The notes under the pieces are model-generated. The model was not told the DNA's origin. It saw nothing but the letters and a program-made list of their open reading frames with translations, and ran no database searches. The translations under genes were made by a program, and so were the position numbers. A stretch of 64,000 nt of DNA, from assembly GCA_943788345.1 (NCBI GenBank), contig CALSPX010000003.1, positions 16,021 through 80,020 of the forward strand, read 5' to 3'. The first letter of the stretch is position 1, and each line of letters starts with the position of its first letter. Below, piece after piece: positions 34,742 to 43,591 of the stretch. Source of the DNA: Ascidiaceihabitans sp023955215. GTDB lineage: Bacteria; Pseudomonadota; Alphaproteobacteria; Rhodobacterales; Rhodobacteraceae.

Positions 34742-36387
34742 ACGCGTTCGTCGCCCCCACACCAGCGCCGCTGCGCCCACCATCACAAGTGATGCGTTTG
34801 TCGCGCATGGGGTCGATGTTTCCGACACGGTTGTCTTTCTTACGCAGCTTGATGCGCCGCCTTGCGGTCGAAAAGGTCAAGGTGACCCGTCCTGTTTGGG
34901 AGATGTCAGATGATGGGTTTGGTCGTGCGGTTTATAGCTTAGACTTTGGCGGGCACACTTACAGCCTTGTTGCCATCTCTACGGACTTACCGCCGGAAAT
35001 GCGTACCGACCGCGTGATTGCCGAGGCGTGGGACAGCGCATATGTCCTATATGACGGCGTGCCCGATGCCGCAGAGTTGGATCGCATAACCGCCAACGCT
35101 CCACGACAAGAAGCGGGGCGTTTTACGGAACGTGATCTGGTCCTTAGCCGTGCAAACAAGTCGGTACGCCTGTTCGCGCACGTGACAGAGCGTCTGCAAG
35201 CAGGACAGCAACCCGACACAGATATGATCCGCAGCGTTGGCTACCTGATGCGTACAACGGCTGTGTACGGTAACGGAAAGTTCGGGATCGCTGACCGCAG
35301 GCTGATCGCGGATCGGCCAGGTTTAGAGGGGCCATTTGCGGCGGAAATGCTGACTGTCTGGTTGATCCGTAATTTCACTCATGACTTGGCTGAACATGTT
35401 GGTGGCGCGCCACTGGACGATCATCTTAAACGCCATTTGGGTGTCGGCAATTCAACTGGCCTGGGAATGGCACCATTTTTGGTAACGCACCCTGTGTTGT
35501 TGAACAATTGGATGCTGGCACGTGAGACTGCATTGGCCCGCGTGCGTGCGATACCTGTGCTGCAACCTGATCAGAAGGCACGTGTTTTAGAATTGGCCAA
35601 ACGCGCAACACAGCATTTGGCACAATGGGATGTTCCGGATGTGGATCACCAAAGGCGCATTGAAAAATTACGCGCTGATTGGGCTGGGGTTGAAGCTTCG
35701 ATAGAACTTTACTTGAACCAAACCTACCCATTGGATGCGTTGATGGCCTCCATGTCGCAGCGATCTGAAGATGTGCAAGAATTGATGGTCTCCCTATTGA
35801 TCGAACCCTTTGGGGATTTGGTGGATGACCTTTGCGAAACGATGGGGGACACAATTGGTCCGCTTTCGAGCGTAATCAAAGACACAGACACCCTTCGTGT
35901 GCTGCTTGAGCAGTATTTTTCATGGGCGATGGAAATTGATTTCTCTGCTCCTGCTGAACACCAACAGTTTTGGTATGTTAGCGAAGCCAAGCAAGAGCCG
36001 CGATTGGGTGATCGCTATCTTGAACCCGGATCAGAATTGGAAAGCCCGCTGGATATCGCCCGTAGAATTGTGTCACTTTACAAAGCGCTGCCGTTACAAA
36101 ATCAGTCGGTGGTGGAATTCTCACGCGACGTGTCTGGCCATGGCTTGGCCATTGAACGCGCCCAGTTGGTCATGCGTTATCAATACGGTGAAATCCAAGA
36201 TAACTTGGTTGGCGTTGGATGTCTGCCGATCGATATGTTGCGCTGTAAGTTGTCGTTCTTTGGCGCGTCCAAGTTTGATCCGAAATCTGATCGTTGGACA
36301 CGCATTACCCTTTGCCAAGGGGCACCACTGATTGGTGAGTTGGACAAAGGTGCCGACGATTGGTGGTTGCCGGTGTTTCAGGCATGA
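34738..36387 (+). CDS. uncharacterised 549-residue protein of the catabolic cluster
   Basis: I do not recognise the family. ATG 34738 overlaps the dipeptidase stop (ATGA), and its own end overlaps the next start by ATGA, so it is embedded in the operon. There is no signal peptide or membrane helix. The middle (about 250-410) is strongly helical (LELAKRATQHLAQWDVPDVD, LRVLLEQYFSWAMEIDF) with conserved-looking Trp/Tyr-rich patches (QQFWYVSEAKQEPRLG, WWLPVF). The first 18 residues (Pro/Ala-rich) may not be translated; ATG 34792 is an alternative. Regular codon use and operon position support a real protein. Its role should relate to the aldehyde/dipeptide substrate. Confidence 0.75.
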   Translation: MNAFVAPTPAPLRPPSQVMRLSRMGSMFPTRLSFLRSLMRRLAVEKVKVTRPVWEMSDDGFGRAVYSLDFGGHTYSLVAISTDLPPEMRTDRVIAEAWDSAYVLYDGVPDAAELDRITANAPRQEAGRFTERDLVLSRANKSVRLFAHVTERLQAGQQPDTDMIRSVGYLMRTTAVYGNGKFGIADRRLIADRPGLEGPFAAEMLTVWLIRNFTHDLAEHVGGAPLDDHLKRHLGVGNSTGLGMAPFLVTHPVLLNNWMLARETALARVRAIPVLQPDQKARVLELAKRATQHLAQWDVPDVDHQRRIEKLRADWAGVEASIELYLNQTYPLDALMASMSQRSEDVQELMVSLLIEPFGDLVDDLCETMGDTIGPLSSVIKDTDTLRVLLEQYFSWAMEIDFSAPAEHQQFWYVSEAKQEPRLGDRYLEPGSELESPLDIARRIVSLYKALPLQNQSVVEFSRDVSGHGLAIERAQLVMRYQYGEIQDNLVGVGCLPIDMLRCKLSFFGASKFDPKSDRWTRITLCQGAPLIGELDKGADDWWLPVFQA

Positions 36388-36866
36388 ACGGGTATTCTTT
36401 CACTGAGGTCGAGGGCGTTTTGACCAAAGCCGCGCGTGGCAGCGGTGCTGGCGTTGCGCATGCGGCAAGGTTTGCAAAGGCTGCCGCATTGGCGCTTGCC
36501 TCTGACGAAGGCGCGGACTTGGTGAATGCTGCACTTGCTGATTTACCAAATGGTATAATCAGGGATCACGCTATTTGGATTCAACGCGATTTGGCTGATG
36601 CGGGTGAGGGCATCGTTATGTTCCCCAATGGCGATGCGCTTTGGGTTGGGTACATCGATTCACTGCCCTACAAATCGGTTGAAACGCCGACAGGCGAAAT
36701 CGCTGTGTATATGGACGTTTTTGCCAAACCAGTCAGGCCACCGCGCGTTTTTATTTCAGATGAGAATATGGCAAAGTGGCAGGTATTGGCAGCCAAAACC
36801 TATGTGCCAGAAACCGAACAATCGCGCCTTGGCGGCGCGGGCGCTGGGCTGACCGACAACGATTAA
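36384..36866 (+). CDS. DUF3726 domain protein
   Basis: 160 residues from ATG 36384 (overlapping the previous stop by 4 bp). The start SFTEVEGVLTKAARGSGAG followed by an Ala-rich helix matches the DUF3726 pattern. A small beta-rich middle follows (GIVMFPNGDALWVGYIDSLP, EIAVYMDVFAKPVRPPRVFI). No catalytic motif is apparent and the function is unknown. It ends the GlxA-LysR-ALDH-dipeptidase cluster; its stop overlaps the stop of the convergent truA by 4 bp. Confidence 0.75.
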   Translation: MNGYSFTEVEGVLTKAARGSGAGVAHAARFAKAAALALASDEGADLVNAALADLPNGIIRDHAIWIQRDLADAGEGIVMFPNGDALWVGYIDSLPYKSVETPTGEIAVYMDVFAKPVRPPRVFISDENMAKWQVLAAKTYVPETEQSRLGGAGAGLTDND

Positions 36867-37630
36867 GCGAACGGGTCGTCTGGATAGACCACTTTGGCAA
36901 GGTAAAGCCCATATGGTGGCGACACTGGCCCACATGCAGACCGCTCACGCGCCTCTAAAGCTTCCTTTACCCGCTCTGGCCCCCAAGTGCCTGCGCCCAC
37001 ACGCTCTAGCGTGCCCACAATGCTGCGCACTTGGTTGTGCAAAAACGATCGCGCCCGCACATGAAAGTGCAGTTCTGGTCCCCAACGGGTTTCGAGCTGT
37101 TCAATGTCTAAAACATCGAGGTTCTTAACGGGGCTTTTGGCCTGACAGATGCTGGACCTGAAAGTGGTAAAGTCATGCTGACCGATAAAGTGAGCCGCAC
37201 CTTCGCGCATCGCTTCGATATCGAGTGGATTGGAGACCTGCCAAACAAGACCCGCCTGATGCCCGCAAGGGGCGCGGCGCACAAGAAGGCGAAAGAAATA
37301 CTGACGCTCAAGCGCTGAGAACCTTGCATGCCATTCATCATCAACCCGTGCGCAGTCAACAATGGAGACAGGGGCAGGTTTCATATGGAAATTTAGCGCC
37401 TCAGATAGGCGGAATGGTTCCCAGTCCTTGTCCAAATCGCAATGGGCCACTTGAGCCAAGCCATGAACGCCTGCGTCGGTTCGTCCTGCAGCGGCGATCG
37501 TATGTGACCGGTTTTCTAATTTAGCCAAAGCCGCTTCAATCACGCCCTGAACTGAGGGGCGGTCATTTTGGCGTTGCCATCCAGAGAAGGGCGCACCGTG
37601 GTATTCGACTTTTAAGGCATATCTAGGCAT
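36863..37630 (-). CDS. truA: tRNA pseudouridine synthase A
   Basis: It converts U38-40 in tRNA anticodon arms to pseudouridine. The 255-residue protein has catalytic Asp52 in AAGRTDAGVHGLAQ and the family motifs YHGAPFSGWQRQ, ALNFHMKP, ARFSALERQYFFRL, and RARSFLHNQVRSIVGTL. The length is normal. It is a single gene, divergent from ycjX across an 88-bp gap that should hold both promoters. Confidence 0.97.
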   Translation of the reverse strand: MPRYALKVEYHGAPFSGWQRQNDRPSVQGVIEAALAKLENRSHTIAAAGRTDAGVHGLAQVAHCDLDKDWEPFRLSEALNFHMKPAPVSIVDCARVDDEWHARFSALERQYFFRLLVRRAPCGHQAGLVWQVSNPLDIEAMREGAAHFIGQHDFTTFRSSICQAKSPVKNLDVLDIEQLETRWGPELHFHVRARSFLHNQVRSIVGTLERVGAGTWGPERVKEALEARERSACGPVSPPYGLYLAKVVYPDDPFA

Positions 37631-37718
37631 TCGAATTCCCTATCTTGGCTTTTTGACTTGGGCAATCCCCTGTGCCTGCCTATGTTAAGATCAATAATAG
37701 GCGAGTGGGGCCCAAAGA

Positions 37719-39134
37719 GTGGTAATTCCAACGATTGCAGACGGTTTGCTGCGCGGTGTCGAAACAGTTCAAGACACGGTGTCAAAGGCATTCTTTGAGC
37801 CCGTCATTCGTTTGGGTGTCACGGGTTTGGCTCGTTCGGGCAAAACCGTGTTCATCACATCCTTGGTTGCAAACTTATTGGACCAAGGGCGGATGCCCCA
37901 TTTGTTGGCTGCATCTGAAGGACGGATCGAAGCCGCGTTCTTGCAACCCCAACCCGATGATACCGTCCCACGTTTTGAATACGAGGCGCACATGGCGGCG
38001 CTTACGGCCCCAACGCCGTCTTGGCCCGAGAGTACGCGTGCGATTAGTGAGTTGCGCATCTCGTTAAAGGTCCGCCCCAATGGTCTGCTCGCGGGGCTTC
38101 AGGGACCACGTACGATCCATCTGGATATCGTTGATTATCCGGGGGAATGGTTGCTGGATTTGGGGTTGCTAGATCTCAGTTACGACGAGTGGAGCGCGCA
38201 GGTTCTGGACCGCATTGCTGATAGATCGCAGGCCAAGGCTTTCCTTGAGTTTGCTAACAACACTGATGGCAAGGCTAAACTGGAAGAGCCAGTAGCGCAG
38301 GCCTTGGCATCCGAGTTTTCCAGCTATCTGAATGCGGCGCGCGATGATGGTTTTTATGACTGCACGCCGGGCCGGTTCCTTTTGCCCGGTGACTTGGCTG
38401 GGTCACCTGTACTCACCTTTGCACCTTTGCCTAAAACATCAAGTGTGCCCCGTAGGTCATTGATAAAAGAGATGGAGCTGCGTTTTGAGTCATATAAATC
38501 TCGTATAGTTAAACCGTTCTTTCGTGATCACTTTAGCCGTATAGATCGCCAAGTCGTCTTGGTCGATGCGCTTGGCGCAATCAACAATGGGCCTAAAGCG
38601 GTTGAGGATATGCGCGGTGCGATGTCAGAAATTCTGTCTTCTTTCCGTCCGGGGCGAAACGCGTTTTTGACCCGTCTGTTGATGGGCAAGCGGGTTGAGA
38701 AAATCTTGTTTGCAGCAACCAAAGCAGATCATATTCATCACACGCAACACCCACGGCTTACATCGATTATGGAGGCGTTGACCCGTGATGCCCGCGACCG
38801 CGCCAGATTTGCGGGGGCCCAAACCGCCGCGCTGTCAATTGCGTCGTTGCGCGCAACGACAGAGGAAACGGTAAAGCACGAGGGTGCATCATTGAACGTT
38901 GTGCGCGGCGCATTGTTGGAAACTGGAAAACAAGCAGCGTTTCATCCAGGGGATCTGCCAGAGGACCCCAATCACTTGTTGAACCCAGCACGTGAAGGTG
39001 CGGATGAGTGGCTGGATCAAGATTATCAAGTGATGCGTTTTGCACCTGCAAGGCTGACATTGAATCCGGGTGATGGTCCGCCTCACATTTGGCTTGACCG
39101 TGCTGCGCAGTTTTTGATTGGGGACAAATTGTGA
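37719..39134 (+). CDS. ycjX: YcjX-family GTP-binding protein
   Basis: A 471-residue predicted P-loop NTPase: Walker A GLARSGKTVFITSLVANLL at about 36-54, IDIVDYPGEWLLD-type switch (HLDIVDYPGEWLLDLGLLDL), and ATKADHIHHTQ as a specificity motif. YcjX proteins co-occur with the DUF697 protein YcjF and are linked to envelope stress. The start appears to be GTG 37719; no nearby ATG fits. It overlaps the GNAT gene (GTGA), followed by the DUF697 gene, the usual pairing with an inserted acetyltransferase. Confidence 0.92.
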   Translation: MVIPTIADGLLRGVETVQDTVSKAFFEPVIRLGVTGLARSGKTVFITSLVANLLDQGRMPHLLAASEGRIEAAFLQPQPDDTVPRFEYEAHMAALTAPTPSWPESTRAISELRISLKVRPNGLLAGLQGPRTIHLDIVDYPGEWLLDLGLLDLSYDEWSAQVLDRIADRSQAKAFLEFANNTDGKAKLEEPVAQALASEFSSYLNAARDDGFYDCTPGRFLLPGDLAGSPVLTFAPLPKTSSVPRRSLIKEMELRFESYKSRIVKPFFRDHFSRIDRQVVLVDALGAINNGPKAVEDMRGAMSEILSSFRPGRNAFLTRLLMGKRVEKILFAATKADHIHHTQHPRLTSIMEALTRDARDRARFAGAQTAALSIASLRATTEETVKHEGASLNVVRGALLETGKQAAFHPGDLPEDPNHLLNPAREGADEWLDQDYQVMRFAPARLTLNPGDGPPHIWLDRAAQFLIGDKL

Positions 39135-39580
39135 GCCATATTACTTTGCGTCCAGCGTTTTCCACCGATGCAGGGAAGACGGCAGCGATTATGTCGAACT
39201 ATATGGAAGACACCCTTTGGATGCCTCGCGTCCATACTGGTGCCGAAGATATTGGGTTTCTGGGATTAATGATCGACCGTGGGTGGGTTACTGTTGCGAT
39301 GTCTGCAGGCAAAGTCGTTGGTTTCGTGGCGCGCGACGGAGCCAATATTCAAGCGCTGTATGTTGAGAAAAATACGCGACGCTTAGGATGTGGGGCACTT
39401 TTGCTAGCGCACGCTAAAGCTGACGCTGAAAAGTTGTCACTGTGGTCTTTTCAAGGGAACACGGATGCGCAAGCGTTTTATACTGCGAACGGATTTTGCG
39501 AAGTTGAACGCACGGACGGTGCAGGGAATGATGAAAATCTGACTGATATCCGATTTGAATGGCATAGGGAGGCTGTGTAA
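39131..39580 (+). CDS. GNAT-family N-acetyltransferase
   Basis: A 149-residue acetyl-CoA-dependent transferase. The start GTG 39131 overlaps the ycjX stop. The acetyl-CoA site is recognisable in IQALYVEKNTRRLGCGALLLAHAKA (motif A, here R-x-x-G-C-G-A) and motif B in LWSFQGNTDAQAFYTANGF. Position between ycjX and the DUF697 gene with overlaps on both sides implies one operon. The substrate is unknown. Confidence 0.88.
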   Translation: MSHITLRPAFSTDAGKTAAIMSNYMEDTLWMPRVHTGAEDIGFLGLMIDRGWVTVAMSAGKVVGFVARDGANIQALYVEKNTRRLGCGALLLAHAKADAEKLSLWSFQGNTDAQAFYTANGFCEVERTDGAGNDENLTDIRFEWHREAV

Positions 39581-40581
39581 TGGCCAAGGGTCCAGTTTTG
39601 ATCGAACTTGAAGGCGAAGTCGAATCTACAAGCGATGTGAATACCGCGCCGACGTTGCCTGATCCTGTTGCTTCAGCCGCAGAGGGGCGGGCGATGCAAA
39701 CAGCGGCTAAGATGATGGCGCGTAAACCTTCGTTCTTGGGGCGATTGTTTTGGTCCGTGACCTTGATGTTGTTGGGCGCTGTGATTTCGGTTGCCGCGTG
39801 GGACTTTGCTGCAGGGCTTATGCTGCGCTGGCCGATACTTGGGTTGGTCATTAGCGGTCTTTTGGGCCTGTTTGTCCTAATCTTGTTGATCATGGCATTG
39901 CGAGAAGTTGCAGCCCTTGGACGATTGTCGCGCATCGATGGTTTGCGCCATGCGGCATCTGGCGCGTTGGAAAACAACAGCTTACCTGCGGCCAAGGTTG
40001 TTACCGCGCGTCTGACCAAGCTCTACAAGGGGCGTGAAGATACGCGTTGGGGGCGTGATCGGTTTGCGGCTCTGTCGGGCGATCAAATGGATGGGATCGG
40101 TTTGTTGGCTGTTGCAGAAACAGAGATTGTACATCCGTTAGATGAACAGGCAATGCGAGAAGTCGAAGCGGCTGCACGTCAGGTTGCGACGGTGACGGCA
40201 TTGGTGCCTTTGGCTTTGGCTGATGTGGCAACTGCACTTACCGCAAACTTGCGTATGATCCGTAGGATTGCTGAAATTTATGGTGGCCGTTCAGGTTTGG
40301 TCGGGAATTGGCGACTTACCCGCGCCGTGATGACCCATCTGGTTGCGACTGGGGCTGTGGCCGTTGGCGATGATCTGCTTGAGCCGTTCTTGGGTGGTTC
40401 CGTCCTTGGTAAATTATCACGCCGCTTTGGCGAGGGATTGGTGAATGGTGCGCTGACGGCGCGTGTCGGTGTTGCCGCGATTGAGGTTTGCCGCCCCTTG
40501 CCATTTCGCACCACAAAACGGCCAAAGGCAGCACAGCTGGTGCGCCGCGCCTTGGGCGGTTTGTTCCAAACATCAAGTTGA
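39580..40581 (+). CDS. YcjF/TIGR01620-type DUF697 membrane protein
   Basis: A 333-residue inner-membrane protein with two adjacent helices (LFWSVTLMLLGAVISVAAW, LGLVISGLLGLFVLILLIMAL) at about 50-110, then a cytoplasmic DUF697 domain (VTALVPLALADVATALTAN, LRMIRRIAEIYGGRSG, LLEPFLGGSVLGKLSRRFGEG). It shares one base with the GNAT stop. It functions with YcjX in an uncharacterised envelope-associated role. Confidence 0.9.
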   Translation: MAKGPVLIELEGEVESTSDVNTAPTLPDPVASAAEGRAMQTAAKMMARKPSFLGRLFWSVTLMLLGAVISVAAWDFAAGLMLRWPILGLVISGLLGLFVLILLIMALREVAALGRLSRIDGLRHAASGALENNSLPAAKVVTARLTKLYKGREDTRWGRDRFAALSGDQMDGIGLLAVAETEIVHPLDEQAMREVEAAARQVATVTALVPLALADVATALTANLRMIRRIAEIYGGRSGLVGNWRLTRAVMTHLVATGAVAVGDDLLEPFLGGSVLGKLSRRFGEGLVNGALTARVGVAAIEVCRPLPFRTTKRPKAAQLVRRALGGLFQTSS

Positions 40582-40667
40582 TACATATAAGGGTCTGGAA
40601 TCGCGTACTCGTTGAACCGTCCTAACACGTTAGAGTGGCACAAAATACTATGTGAGCGAGGGCAGTT

Positions 40668-43395
40668 ATGATCGGTCTAGGAGTTTTGGCAGGGGCGTTT
40701 GTCATCGGATTGCCAGTTGCGGTGATCTACTTGCTGGTGGGACAGTCGGCATTACGGACGCAGATCGCGGCACTTGAGCGCAAATTGTATCAACTTACGG
40801 CGGATACCAAACAGACGTATCAGTCCCAAGTGGCAGTTTCAGAACCTACTGGTAAAAATGGCAAACCGCCAAAAGCGGCTGCGAAGGTCAAAACAATTCC
40901 AACTGCAAGTGCCGCAACAGTATTGGCAAGCCGCCAAGCTGAGGCAAAAGCCGCGGTTGCAGGCAATCCAAAAGAACCGGTGACCCCATCAGGGCCTAGT
41001 TTGTTTGACCGGCTGTTCGCTTGGCTGAGCGAAAATTGGTTCTACGCAGTTTCGGCGCTGTCATTGGCGCTCGCTGGTCTATTCCTAGTACAATACGGGA
41101 TGGAGAACGGCATGCTGCCACCAGCGGCCCGCGTTGCGAGCGCGTTGGCATTTGGCCTTGGGCTTATAGGAGCCGGTGAATACATTCGTCGACGCTTTGG
41201 TGAAGCAGAAGACAGCGCCACCGAATACCTTCCTTCGGTATTCGCAGGCGCAGGTCTGGTTTCCCTGTTCGGTGCCGTTCTGTCCGCACAGATGCTTTAT
41301 GGCCTGATCGGCGGCACAACGGGGATGATCGGCATGATCGTTGTCGCTGGGATAGCGATGGTTTTGGGATGGTTCTATGGGCCATTGCTGGCTGCAATCG
41401 GTGTCATTGGCGCGTTTTGTGCGCCAATGGTTTTAGGTGGCAGTGACTCTGATCCGACACCGCTGTTTGCCTATTTCGCAGTTGTTGCCTTTGTTGGTTT
41501 GGGCGTGGATACCATGCGCCGGTGGGCGTGGATTTCCGGCCTGACACTGGTCCTTGCCTATGTGATGGGGACGATGTTGTTTGGCGGAGATCGGGCACTT
41601 ACCGGTGCTTATCAAGTCTATCTAATTTCGTTGGTCGTTATGGCTGTGTTGATACCCGCACGGGCAATCATGCCTGATCATGCAGGTTCGATGCTGAGCG
41701 AGTGGGCAATAAGATTAAACGGCGCGACGCGCCCGATCTTTCCAGTGCTATTGGCGTGGGCCGCGATGGCGGCCAGCTGTATATTGTTGGTTCTCACGTC
41801 TGGAGCTGGTGACGCAGAATTCTGGCTGGTTCTTATCGCCTTGGCTGGCCTAAGCGCTGCTGTCATCGTTTGGTCATTGCGTGCAACAGCTTTGCAGGAT
41901 TTGGCCCTTATTCCTTTGGGGAGCCTTGTTGCAGCGATTGGTTTGCAAAGTGGATGGTCTGGTGCACGGTTTGTCATCGATGGGGCAGGTGAAACGTCAA
42001 TCGACGTGAGATTTCCGTTGGCTGCCACAATCATTGTCGCCATAGCGATGGCTTTGTCCGCACTGGCAGCGTGGCGCAGCCTGAGCAAAGGTGGTGCCCC
42101 AGTGATCTGGGCACTGGTTGCGGCAATGTTCGCACCTTTGGTTGCTATGGTTCTAGAGATGGGTTGGGTCCCTGCGAATATTTTGGGCGTCTATCCGTGG
42201 GCTCTGCACGCCGCAGTGATGGCTGCATTCATGGTCTTTTGGGCTGAACGTTTTGCACGTGCTGACGGGCCTGATGATAGATTGCGCATGTCGTTCTTTG
42301 TGCTTTCAGCGCTGGCCTCTATCAGCTTTGCCCTTGTCATGATCCTTTCATCAGCCGCATTGACCGTTGCATTGGCTGTGATCGTGGTCGCCGCGGCGGC
42401 TTTAGATCGCAAGTTTGATCTATACCCCATGACGATTTTCATCGCCGCAGGTGTTGTGACGTTGGGCTATCGCCTGGTTGCGGACCCCGGATTGGGCTGG
42501 GCGACAGGTAGTGCATCAATCTTTGAGCTGGTTATGGCATATGGCGGCGTTTTGGCGGCAATGATCGCAGGACTGTGGTTGCTGCGCGGCAAAGTGCGTC
42601 AAACAGCAACAGTTATGATGGACAGCGCGGCCTGGTCAGTTGGCGGCATTTTCGTTTCGCTCATCCTGTTTCGTATCATTGACGCGAGTGTGGGGGGGGC
42701 AAAGGCCATGACTCTCATTGGAGCATGGGGATTTACGCGGCAATTTGGTTCACCTTGGCCTTGGCACAGGTCCAGCGTATGGAAATCAACAGCCAGAGTT
42801 GGATGCGGGAAGTGCGCAAGGTACTCGGTGCGATTTTTGCTGTGGTCGGTTTGTCCACCTTGGCAGCTGCACTGACGATGTATTCTCCGCTATTCATGGA
42901 TCAACCGATGAAGGTTGCGGGCCCACCTTTGTTCAATACTTAGCGGTCGCTTATCTTTTGCCAGCACTGGTGTTGACTGCCGGTTGGCTGCGGATCAAAT
43001 TAATGCCCACAGAGGTGCGCATTGCAATGCAGGGGCTAAGCGGTATCTTGGTCGCGCTATGGGCTTTTGCTGCCGTGCGCCATTTTTGGCAAGGACCGCA
43101 GGGCATGCCACTGTCTAACGGAATGGCACAGCCAGAATTGTACAGTTACACCATTGCCTTACTGCTGATTGGGGGCGGGCTATTTTATCAATCTTTGGCG
43201 AAACGCTCTGCAATGATGCGCAAAGTTGGTTTGTTTGTGATTGGCGCGGCAGTTGCCAAGGTATTCTTTGTCGATATTTCGGGGCTTGAGGGACTGACGC
43301 GTGTGTTCTCATTGCTGGTCCTTGGTTTGTCGCTGGCAGGATTGGCGTGGCTCAATCGTTGGGCCCAAGAACAGGTCGAACCAAAGCCAGAGTAA
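40668..43395 (+). pseudogene. DUF2339 polytopic membrane protein with two frameshifts
   Basis: A large inner-membrane protein, about 909 codons overall: an N-terminal helix and coiled coil (ALERKLYQLTADTK), an Ala/Lys-rich linker, then more than twenty hydrophobic helices (FLVQYGMENGMLPPAARV and later repeats). The first frame is in register to the G8 run at 42692-42699. The second continues with MGIYAAIWFTLALAQ to KVAGPPLFNT and stops at TAG 42941. The third resumes with LAVAYLLPALVL and runs to 43395. One extra G at the run and one extra T near 42940 would restore a single DUF2339 protein. ATG 40668 has GAGGGC upstream. Real decay or two deletion errors are both possible. Confidence 0.75.
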
Positions 43396-43465
43396 CAGGC
43401 AGGTTGGGGTGAATGGACACTTGTGAGCCTTATCCCACCTGCCTATAAGGTGGGTATGAGCTGTA

Positions 43466-43493
43466 TTGACCAGATCATTATACGAATTATATC
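43466..43493 (+). promoter_or_regulatory. candidate sigma-70 promoter for ileS
   Basis: TTGACC (43466-43471), a 16-bp spacer and TATATC (43488-43493) lie about 100 bp upstream of the ileS start, in a 196-bp gap. The fit to the housekeeping consensus is good for this group. No T-box-like leader is apparent. Confidence 0.4.
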
Positions 43494-43591
43494 CCCGGCG
43501 CTCTGATACAGTGAGCTGCCGGGCTAAGGTGTTTGAGCCACTCGCACCGACCCAAGACATTCCCAAATTTTGATCCGAAGGACGCGACCAA

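Noticed and set aside
43396..43450. Inverted repeat (AGGCAGGT / ACCTGCCT) after the DUF2339 gene
   Set aside because: The stem is imperfect with a loop of about 30 nt and no T tract; too weak to call a terminator.
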